A stretch of 8,888 nt of DNA from assembly GCA_903871865.1 (NCBI GenBank), contig CAIQIL010000445.1, forward strand, positions 1 through 8,888, given 5' to 3'. Each line of letters starts with the position of its first letter. Position 1 is the stretch's first letter. The stretch is from an uncultured Burkholderiales bacterium. GTDB lineage: Bacteria > Pseudomonadota > Gammaproteobacteria > Burkholderiales > Burkholderiaceae_C. The position numbers were made by a program, and so were the translations under genes. Shown piece after piece: positions 1 through 6,151 of the stretch. The notes beneath the pieces are model-generated. The model was given only the letters and a program-made list of their open reading frames with translations, did no database searches and was not told the DNA's origin.

Positions 1-3000
1 CAGGTGCTGTTCAACGGCGCCAGCGTGAACTCGGCCGCCCAGGTCAACGCCAAGAACGCCCGCGGCAGCGGCGCGGCCCTGCAGGTGCAAAGCGCGGCCA
101 CCAGCCCGCGCCCGGTCATCAGCGTGCGCAACACCAACAGCACCGACACGGCCACCGGTTCGCCGGCCCAGCTCTGGTTGCGCGGCGACATCAGCAACCT
201 CGATGGCCTGGCCGAAGCCAAGAGCCACGGCACCATCCGCTCCTCGGGCAACATCGATGCCGAGACGGTGGACATCGCCACCGGCGGCGACTTCATCAAG
301 ACCTACACCCCGGGCTTCACCCACCAGGGCGGCAACCCCATCTCGCAGCTGGGCAGCCTGCCCGATGACCGCGAAAACGCCGCCATGGGCCTGAACGGCA
401 GCGATGCCACCGACAGCAGCAGCGGCGACTACAGCACCAACACGCTCCCTGCGCGCAACTGCAGCAATGGCGTGTGCAGCAGCACCATCGCGGGCAACAA
501 CGTCTACATCAGCGGCGAGAAGCTCAACATCAACGGCCTGATCCAGGCCGGTGTGGCCGACCGCCGCATCGTCATCGACAACACCCTGGTGGCGGCCCAG
601 AGCGCGGCCATCGCCCAGGCCCGCGCCAAGTACCAGTCCACCCATGCCGAGGCCGACCGCTACGTGGACCTCAACAACCCCGAGCCGGGCAGCGAGGGCA
701 TCCAGGTCCGCTACGACGTCGCCAACGAACGACTGGAGCTGGCCAATGTGCGCATCGGCGGCGGCCACATGGAGCTCTACGGCAACATCTTCTCGACCGG
801 CAACGGCGAGCTGCGCGTGCTGGACGGCTATGGCCGCATCGACGTGCAGAACACCACGGCCTATGACCTCGCCATCAACCGGCTGGACGCAGGGCAGGGC
901 GTGGAAGGCCTGATCCGCATCACCGACACGGCCAAACGCGTGCTAGGTGCCAACGTGGTCGACGTCACTGGCAACAGCAAGGCCGGCAAGGCCCTGGTCA
1001 CGGAGATCACGCGCCTGGGTGATCAGACGCAGGTTCGCGACAGCCGCAAGGACGACGGCACGCTCACCCTGGTGTCGTCGGCCGATGGCCGCGAGTCGGC
1101 CTACAACCCGGTGGCCAATCGCCGCTTCAACTGGGTCAATGGCCGCAAGCAGGACTGGAACGAGAAGCGCATCTACACCAAGAAGTTTGGCGTGGTTTTC
1201 GGCCAGGACATCGACGACTTTGCCGTGGATCCTGGCACGAAGTACGAGTTCACCACCGGTGAACCTGTGAGCACGCCGCGCCTGACCGGCGACTGGCTGT
1301 CCGTGGGCGGAGGTAGCGATGCCTACAAGATGGACTACACACAAATCACCTCGGACAAGGTGCAGGTTGGAGACGTCTACAAAATCAGCAGCGATTGCGA
1401 CTGTTATCTTGGTGCCGGGGTCCGAACCATCGTCAAGGGCGCTGACTTCAAGTGGACCGTCCAGGAGTACTTCCAGCACAGCCTGTACGCCTCCAACCAG
1501 ATCAAGGTGAGCTTCACGGGTTACGACACCGCCAAGGTGGATGTGGCCTCGACGCAAGGCAAGGTGCTGCTCAACGGCATGGTGCGCGGCCTGACGGGTG
1601 ACACCACCATCACCGCGCCCAAGGGCATCACCAGCCTGTCGGACCAGGCGGTCATCGTGGCGCAGAACCTGAAGCTCAGCGCGCAGAGCGGCGCCATCGG
1701 CTCGGCCACCGCGCCGGTGCGCATCAACCTGACCGATGCCGACGCCACCCGCGGCCTGGTCAACGGCAGCCTGACGGCGCTGGCCCGCGATGGCGTGGCC
1801 ATCGAGGAAACCGATGGCGACCTGCGCGTGGCGGCGGCCCAGGCCACGGCCGGTGCGCTCAACCTCACCGCCGACCGCCACCTGCTGACCACCGACCCCA
1901 GCGTCGTGCTGCAAGGCACCGACGTGCGCCTGGTGAGCCGCACCGGCACGCTGGGCACGGCGGCATCGCCATTGCGCATCGACACCAGCGTGAACGGTGT
2001 GCTCTCGGCCGAGGCCGCGGGCGACATCCAGATCACCGAGGTCAGTGGCAACCTGCGCGTGCAGCAGGTGCGCTCGCTCGCTGGCGACGTGGTGCTCAAC
2101 GTGCCCACCGGCAGCCTGATCGACGCCAACGACGTGGACGTCGAAGACACCAAGTCCACCAGCGAGCTGCTGGCCCTGTGGGACAACATGCGCCTGCGCG
2201 GCCAGGGCGCCAGCGACAGCGCCGACCAGACCGTGCGCAACGAAGAGCGCCGCGTCACCAACGAGTACCAGCGCTACTGGCAGCTGCGCAATGTGCGTGA
2301 CCTGGGCAACGGCCAGTCCACCGCCGACGCCTTCAACCCGAACTTCCGCTACACCCTGAGCACGGCCCAGGCCACGGCCTTGAAGCAAGCCAACGGCTGG
2401 ACGGACGCCGACGTGGCCCGCTTCGAGCAGACGCAGACCGACGCCTACTTCGCGGCCAACGCCCGCTTCGGCAGCCAGCCCTACAACGCCAACTTCGCTT
2501 ACACGGTGTCGGACGCCGAACGGGTCGCCTTGCGCGACGGCAGCAGCTGGACCGACGCGCAACTCGGCAACGCCATCGGGGCCGGTTTGTTCCGCCCCGT
2601 GGCCGACACCGAAACCCGCATCGAGGACCCCAACGTCGTGGGCCGCAACCTGCGCTTCACGGTGGCCGGCACCATTGGTGAGGACGTCGATCCGGCCTTC
2701 CCGAATGGCATCATCGTGCCGCGCAACCTCAACGGCGTGACGCTCACCAAGGAGCAGAAACTGGCCCTGCTGACCGCCGAGAAGCAGGACATCACGCTCA
2801 CGCCCACCGAGGTGCGCATCGCCGTCAAGAAGGACTTCGACGTCGAGGCCAGCGGCACGCTGACGGCCCAGGCCAACGGCACGGTGCTGATCGGCAGCGA
2901 GAGCGACCTGGCCATCGCGCAGGTGCGCACGCCGGGTGAGGTCCGCATCAAGAGCGGTGCCGGCCTGAGCAACGGCGCGCCCGATGGCACGGCCGCCATC

Positions 3001-4320
3001 ACGGCCCAGCGCCTGGTGCTGGAAGCCGGCCAAGGCAGCATCGGCTCGGCGGCCAAGCCCATGTGGGTGGACATCGCCGACGTCGGCACGCTGACCGCCC
3101 GCGCGCGTCAGAGCCTCTTCATCGGTGAACTGACCGGTGACATGCGCATCAACACCGTCTATGCCCAGCAGGGCGCGACCCTGACCGCGCCGGGGGCCAT
3201 CCTCGACGCCGGCTTCGACCGCCTGCTCGACGTCCAGGCCCGCCTGATCGACCTCTCCGCTGGCACCACCATCGGCACGGCAGGCGGTGTGGAAGGTGCG
3301 CTGGAGGTCAGCACCGGGGCCAACGGCACGCTGAACGCCTCGGCGCCCGGCGGCGTCTACCTGGCTGGCATGGGCGGCAGCAGCCGACTGGGCAACGTCA
3401 CCACCACCGGCGATTTCGGCTTCGACGCCCTCAGCGGTGACCTCACCGTGGCGGGCCGCGTGCAAGCCCGCAACGTCCGCCTGGCCTCGGACAACGACCT
3501 GGTCTTCGACAGCCTGGGCCGCATCGAGGCCCGCGAGTCGGCCGACCTGAGCGCCGGCGTGGCCGGTCAGGGCGATGTGGTGGCCGCCGCGGGCAGCACG
3601 CCCCAGGTGACGGCGCCGGTGGTGCGCGTGAGCGCGGCCAACGCCATCGGGGACGACGCTGCCGCACTGCGCATCGCCAGCCCCGACGTGACCCTGCAAG
3701 CGCAAGACATCCGCGCGCAGGTCAGCGCGGGCGACCAGCCTTTGACGCTGTCGGTCAGCGGCGCTCCGGGCGTGGCCGGTCAGCCCGCACGCAGCGTGGT
3801 GCTCGACCTCGATGCACAGCAAGGCAGCACCTTCAGCCTGCTCAACGCCGAGCAGACCACCACAACCACCAACGGCCCGCTGACGGTCCAGCAAGGCCTG
3901 CTCCTGGACGTGGCGCGCTTCTTCACGCCCTGGTACAGCATCCGCATCGATGCCGCCGACCGCCGTGGCCAGACCGGCTACGACGTGCGCGGCTTCACGC
4001 TGGACGGCCGCTACGACCTCATCGTCACGCCGCAGGCCGCCTTGATCGGCGCCTACGTGCTGACGGGCAACCCTGAGAAGGTCATCTTCAGCAACCCGAG
4101 TGGCGTGACCACCGGCCAGACGCAGACGGGCAGCGACCTCAACGCCCAGCGCGACCAGGCCGGTGCGCGTGGCCTGGCGCTGGCGCGCGGTGTGCAGGGC
4201 AACCTGGCGCCCGCCGCGGGCCTGCTGCAGATCGGCGGCAACCTCTTCGACTGCCAAGGCCACGAGCGCGAATGCGCCGCCCTGGGCCTGCCCCTGCCGG
4301 CCCCGGCCGCTGGTCAGTGA
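1..4320 (+). CDS. TpsA: large two-partner-secretion exoprotein / filamentous-haemagglutinin-like adhesin (5' end missing)
   Basis: The frame is open from the first base, so 1,439 residues plus the TGA stop are visible. The signal peptide and the N-terminal TPS domain must lie upstream. The GTG at base 4 is not a believable start because what follows is mid-repeat sequence. The protein is rich in Gly, Ala, Thr, Asn, Asp and Val, as expected for a beta-helix exoprotein. Visible order: a beta-rich part (about 1-365); an aromatic module around residue 368 (YNP...WVNG); a lower-GC segment (about 440-480); beta-repeats with IGSA..P cores (about 557-717); a helix-rich insert (about 718-880); more beta-repeats (about 947-1150); and a C-terminal domain with an aromatic WYSIRID stretch. 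Its only six cysteines sit in three close pairs (154/159, 466/468, 1418/1425), the last near the C-terminus. The partner transporter gene follows after 11 bases. The overall form recalls adhesins annotated as LktA-type or filamentous haemagglutinin, but I cannot name a specific homologue. No VENN motif or toxin-like C-terminus is seen. Confidence 0.85.
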   Translation, partial: QVLFNGASVNSAAQVNAKNARGSGAALQVQSAATSPRPVISVRNTNSTDTATGSPAQLWLRGDISNLDGLAEAKSHGTIRSSGNIDAETVDIATGGDFIKTYTPGFTHQGGNPISQLGSLPDDRENAAMGLNGSDATDSSSGDYSTNTLPARNCSNGVCSSTIAGNNVYISGEKLNINGLIQAGVADRRIVIDNTLVAAQSAAIAQARAKYQSTHAEADRYVDLNNPEPGSEGIQVRYDVANERLELANVRIGGGHMELYGNIFSTGNGELRVLDGYGRIDVQNTTAYDLAINRLDAGQGVEGLIRITDTAKRVLGANVVDVTGNSKAGKALVTEITRLGDQTQVRDSRKDDGTLTLVSSADGRESAYNPVANRRFNWVNGRKQDWNEKRIYTKKFGVVFGQDIDDFAVDPGTKYEFTTGEPVSTPRLTGDWLSVGGGSDAYKMDYTQITSDKVQVGDVYKISSDCDCYLGAGVRTIVKGADFKWTVQEYFQHSLYASNQIKVSFTGYDTAKVDVASTQGKVLLNGMVRGLTGDTTITAPKGITSLSDQAVIVAQNLKLSAQSGAIGSATAPVRINLTDADATRGLVNGSLTALARDGVAIEETDGDLRVAAAQATAGALNLTADRHLLTTDPSVVLQGTDVRLVSRTGTLGTAASPLRIDTSVNGVLSAEAAGDIQITEVSGNLRVQQVRSLAGDVVLNVPTGSLIDANDVDVEDTKSTSELLALWDNMRLRGQGASDSADQTVRNEERRVTNEYQRYWQLRNVRDLGNGQSTADAFNPNFRYTLSTAQATALKQANGWTDADVARFEQTQTDAYFAANARFGSQPYNANFAYTVSDAERVALRDGSSWTDAQLGNAIGAGLFRPVADTETRIEDPNVVGRNLRFTVAGTIGEDVDPAFPNGIIVPRNLNGVTLTKEQKLALLTAEKQDITLTPTEVRIAVKKDFDVEASGTLTAQANGTVLIGSESDLAIAQVRTPGEVRIKSGAGLSNGAPDGTAAITAQRLVLEAGQGSIGSAAKPMWVDIADVGTLTARARQSLFIGELTGDMRINTVYAQQGATLTAPGAILDAGFDRLLDVQARLIDLSAGTTIGTAGGVEGALEVSTGANGTLNASAPGGVYLAGMGGSSRLGNVTTTGDFGFDALSGDLTVAGRVQARNVRLASDNDLVFDSLGRIEARESADLSAGVAGQGDVVAAAGSTPQVTAPVVRVSAANAIGDDAAALRIASPDVTLQAQDIRAQVSAGDQPLTLSVSGAPGVAGQPARSVVLDLDAQQGSTFSLLNAEQTTTTTNGPLTVQQGLLLDVARFFTPWYSIRIDAADRRGQTGYDVRGFTLDGRYDLIVTPQAALIGAYVLTGNPEKVIFSNPSGVTTGQTQTGSDLNAQRDQAGARGLALARGVQGNLAPAAGLLQIGGNLFDCQGHERECAALGLPLPAPAAGQ
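1669..2151 (+). repeat. Two degenerate beta-repeats of about 75 residues in TpsA (first block)
   Basis: Two consecutive protein repeats share one pattern. A hydrophobic strand is followed by a turn and an IGSA/LGTA core, then a Pro plus a short basic strand (P-V-R-I or P-L-R-I), a variable loop, G-x-L-x-A, a G-D/D-G turn, a G-D/N-L-R-V strand, and a further strand ending in an L-x-A/I-D-A type turn. Unit 1 covers about 1669-1920 and unit 2 about 1924-2151. The repetition is clear in protein but weak in DNA, so the units are old. In this kind of exoprotein such repeats usually form coils of a right-handed beta-helix shaft; that is family knowledge, not something visible here. Confidence 0.7.
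2332..2595 (+). repeat. Helix-rich tandem module in TpsA, two copies with 50-residue spacing
   Basis: Two segments align with each other: F-N-P-N-F-R-Y-T-L-S followed by A-x-A-L-K and G-W-T-D-A-D-V, and Y-N-A-N-F-A-Y-T-V-S followed by E-R-V-A-L-R and S-W-T-D-A-Q-L. The first residues of the two copies are 150 bases apart, so the period is 50 residues; the second copy is shorter. Unlike the flanking sequence, these stretches are rich in Ala, Gln, Glu, Arg and Lys and look alpha-helical. They are preceded by a charged, helix-like stretch (about 2160-2300). The block interrupts two sets of beta-repeats and probably projects from the shaft. Confidence 0.65.
3010..3450 (+). repeat. Two degenerate beta-repeats of about 75 residues in TpsA (second block)
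   Basis: The same pattern as the earlier block returns after the helix-rich insert. The unit at about 3010-3240 has a RLVLEAG strand, an IGSAAKP core, a G-T-L-T-A strand, a G-D-M-R-I strand and an I-L-D-A turn. The unit at about 3241-3450 has RLIDLSAG, IGTAGG, G-T-L-N-A and a final G-D-L-T-V strand. A partial unit precedes them (about 2839-3009), and a worn IGDDAAALRI copy follows near 3652-3680. These units are the backbone of the fibre-like part of the exoprotein. Confidence 0.65.
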
Positions 4321-4322
4321 GG
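4319..4322 (+). promoter_or_regulatory. Ribosome binding site of the TpsB gene, overlapping the TpsA stop codon
   Basis: GAGG lies 9 bases before the ATG at 4332 and overlaps the TGA stop (4318-4320) of the upstream gene. It favours 4332 over the next in-frame ATG at 4353, which is preceded only by a pyrimidine-rich stretch. The overlap fits tightly coupled expression of the two partners. Confidence 0.6.
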
Positions 4323-4331
4323 CAGCCCGAC

Positions 4332-6062
4332 ATGCAAACCACCCTTTCTCCCATGACCCACACACCTCACCGCCTCACGCTGATCGCAGGCCTGGGCTTG
4401 AGCCTGGGCTTGAGCCTGAGCCTGGGCCTCAGCGCCCCGGCCTGGGCCCAACAGGCCCTGCCACCGGGCCTCACACCGGGCGCCGCCCAGGGCCAAGAGC
4501 GCCTGCAACGCGAAGAGCAGCAAGGCCAGGAGCGCCTGCAGCAAGGCGCGCCGGGCGCCGAGGTGCGCACACCGGCCAAGCCGGCCGCCACCGCGGCCAG
4601 CACCGCGCGCAACATCCGCGTCGAGCGCTTCGAGGTGGACGCCTCGCAGATCCTCTCGCCGCAAGACATCGATGGCGTGCTGGCTCCCTTGAGCGGCCAG
4701 ACCGTCAGCCTGGCCGAGCTGCAGGCCGCGGTCGAGCAGATCAACGGCCTGTACGAAGCGCGCCGTCAGCTGACCGCGCGCGCCGTGCTGCCCACGCAGA
4801 CCGTCACGGACGGCGTGGTGCGCGTGCGGCTGATCGAGTCGCGCACCGCGGCCGTGCGCATCGAGGGCAACCAGGCGCTGGCCGCCGAGCACGTGCGCGA
4901 CCGCCTGCGCCTGTCGCAGGACGCGCTGCTGTCGGTGCCAGCGCTCGAAGAGGACCTCGCGCGCTTCAACCGCCTCAACGACACGCAGCTGCGTGCCAAC
5001 GTCGTGGCCGGCGAGCGCTTCGGCACCACCGACGTCGAGATCAGCGTCAGCGAGCCGCAGCGCCTGCGCGTCGATGCCTTCGCCGACAACGCCGGGCGCG
5101 ACACCACCGGCCGCATGCGCTGGGGCGCCACGGTGCGCGGCGCCAACCTGCTGGGCATCAGCGATGCGGCCCAGCTCACGGCGACCACCACGCGCGGCTC
5201 GAACAGCCTGGCGGCGTCCTACTCCTTGCCCATCAACCGGCAGGACACCCGCCTGGACATGTCGGCCAGCTTCGGCGAGATCCGCATCATCGACGGGCCC
5301 TTCGTGCCGCTGGACATCACCGGGCGTTCGCGCGATGTCACCGTGGGCCTGACCCACCCGCTGCTGACCCAGGCCGACCGCGCATGGTCCACTTATGGGC
5401 GCTTGTCAGACCGCCAGTCGCGCAGCCTGTTCTCGGGCTTCGAGCAAACCCACGACACCCAGCGCGTGATCACGCTCGGCGTGGCCGGCGACCGCTTCAC
5501 CGACGGCCACTCCTGGTACACCGACCAGCAGCTCGTCATCGGCTCGCACGACCTGGGCGGCGACAGCGGCTTCATCTACTGGCGTGGCCTGGGCAACCGC
5601 CTGGACCGCCTGGGCGAGCGCACGCAGCTGATCTCGCGCATCGGTGCGCAGTACTCGCAGAACCGCCTGCTGCCCTCGGGCGAGCAGTTCCAGGTGGGCG
5701 GCGCCTACTCGGTGCGCGGCTATTCGGAAGGCCTGCTGTCGGGCCGCAATGGCTACTCGGTGAGCACCGAAATCCGCTACGGCATGGGCGCGCTCGACTA
5801 CCTGCAAAGCGGCTCGGACAGCCCGCGCCTGCAGTGGCTGGCCTTCATCGACCACGGTGCGGCCTTCCCCTACCGGCCGGGCAACCTCAAGGGCATCCAG
5901 CGCGATGACTTCCTCACCGGCGTGGGCGTGGGCGCCGTGCTGGAGTGGCGCAGCATCAGCATGCGCCTGGTGCTGGCCGCGCCCCTGCGGCACAACCACC
6001 CCTCCGAGCTGCACCCCTCGGACCTGCGCCTCAACGCCTTCTTCAACGTCAGCCTGAAATGA
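4332..6062 (+). CDS. TpsB: ShlB/FhaC/HecB-family outer-membrane transporter of the two-partner secretion pair
   Basis: A protein of 576 residues, the normal size for this family, which exports the partner exoprotein across the outer membrane without ATP. Visible domains in order: a Sec signal peptide with a Leu/Gly/Ser core and a likely cut after AWA (residue 39); a Gln/Glu-rich helical stretch (about 53-74), matching the position of the pore-plugging helix H1 of FhaC; POTRA 1 (about 94-170); POTRA 2 (about 171-242); and a beta-barrel (about 243-576). The barrel holds VRGY at 461-464 (the conserved loop L6 motif) and FIDHG at 505-509 (the FxDxG strand motif that contacts the L6 arginine in Omp85-superfamily proteins). 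The C-terminus ends in an alternating strand, LNAFFNVSLK. The gene starts 11 bases after the exoprotein stop, so the two are almost certainly co-transcribed. The ATG at 4353 is a less likely start. Family assignment is firm; the partner is inferred from adjacency. Confidence 0.93.
   Translation: MQTTLSPMTHTPHRLTLIAGLGLSLGLSLSLGLSAPAWAQQALPPGLTPGAAQGQERLQREEQQGQERLQQGAPGAEVRTPAKPAATAASTARNIRVERFEVDASQILSPQDIDGVLAPLSGQTVSLAELQAAVEQINGLYEARRQLTARAVLPTQTVTDGVVRVRLIESRTAAVRIEGNQALAAEHVRDRLRLSQDALLSVPALEEDLARFNRLNDTQLRANVVAGERFGTTDVEISVSEPQRLRVDAFADNAGRDTTGRMRWGATVRGANLLGISDAAQLTATTTRGSNSLAASYSLPINRQDTRLDMSASFGEIRIIDGPFVPLDITGRSRDVTVGLTHPLLTQADRAWSTYGRLSDRQSRSLFSGFEQTHDTQRVITLGVAGDRFTDGHSWYTDQQLVIGSHDLGGDSGFIYWRGLGNRLDRLGERTQLISRIGAQYSQNRLLPSGEQFQVGGAYSVRGYSEGLLSGRNGYSVSTEIRYGMGALDYLQSGSDSPRLQWLAFIDHGAAFPYRPGNLKGIQRDDFLTGVGVGAVLEWRSISMRLVLAAPLRHNHPSELHPSDLRLNAFFNVSLK
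4391..4432 (+). repeat. Hexamer tandem repeat in the TpsB signal peptide
   Basis: Seven successive six-base units of the form CCTGGG, CTTGAG, CCTGAG or CCTCAG. The first 24 bases are two identical 12-base copies of CCTGGGCTTGAG. They encode an alternating Gly-Leu/Ser-Leu run that forms the hydrophobic core of the signal peptide. Gain or loss of units would keep the reading frame and change only the length of this core. Confidence 0.8.
4488..4553 (+). repeat. 33-base duplication encoding the TpsB N-terminal helix
   Basis: Two adjacent 33-base units encode QGQERLQREEQ and QGQERLQQGAP (residues 53-63 and 64-74). The first 21 bases of each differ at only a few positions. The 11-residue period suits a continuous amphipathic helix. 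In FhaC the corresponding N-terminal helix sits in the barrel pore, which suggests a similar role here. Confidence 0.65.
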
Positions 6063-6063
6063 C

Positions 6064-6110
6064 GCGGTCCGCGAGACCGGCCGCCCGAAGGCAGCGGTGT
6101 CGCGGACCGC
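6064..6110. terminator. GC-rich hairpin between the convergent TpsB and chemoreceptor genes
   Basis: An 11-base perfect inverted repeat, GCGGTCCGCGA at 6064-6074 and TCGCGGACCGC at 6100-6110, begins one base after the TpsB stop codon. The 25 bases between the arms also pair imperfectly (76-78 with 96-98, 80-81 with 94-95, 83-85 with 90-92, last two digits of 60xx) around a CGAA tetraloop. The whole element can therefore fold into one long stem. There is no clear T-run on either side, so a classic intrinsic terminator is not proven. The position between convergent genes suggests it serves both strands, or that it protects the 3' end of a transcript. Confidence 0.65.
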
Positions 6111-6151
6111 AGCAGGTCAGGGCGCCGCTCAGGGCACCATGGCCGCGCTGA

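Noticed and set aside
4..6. GTG as the true start of the exoprotein gene
   Set aside because: There is no signal peptide or TPS domain after it, and the frame is already open at base 1.
3733..4320. A contact-dependent inhibition toxin at the exoprotein C-terminus
   Set aside because: There is no VENN or similar boundary motif, no drop in conservation or GC at the end, and only 11 bases before TpsB, so no immunity gene.
943..4365. A 1,140-codon open frame on the minus strand opposite the exoprotein gene
   Set aside because: In GC-rich DNA with strong third-position bias, antisense frames lack stop codons. Its product is an Ala/Gly/Arg/His/Val-rich string without recognisable domains, whereas the plus strand encodes clear beta-repeats.
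4163..5908. A 581-codon plus-strand frame overlapping the end of TpsA and most of TpsB
   Set aside because: Arg/Ala/Pro-rich out-of-frame translation. The TpsB frame over the same bases has a signal peptide, POTRA domains and barrel motifs.
6117..6140. Short direct repeat TCAGGGCGCC / TCAGGGCACC near the chemoreceptor stop codon
   Set aside because: Two 10-base copies with one mismatch in GC-rich DNA are expected by chance, and no insertion or target-site structure accompanies them.
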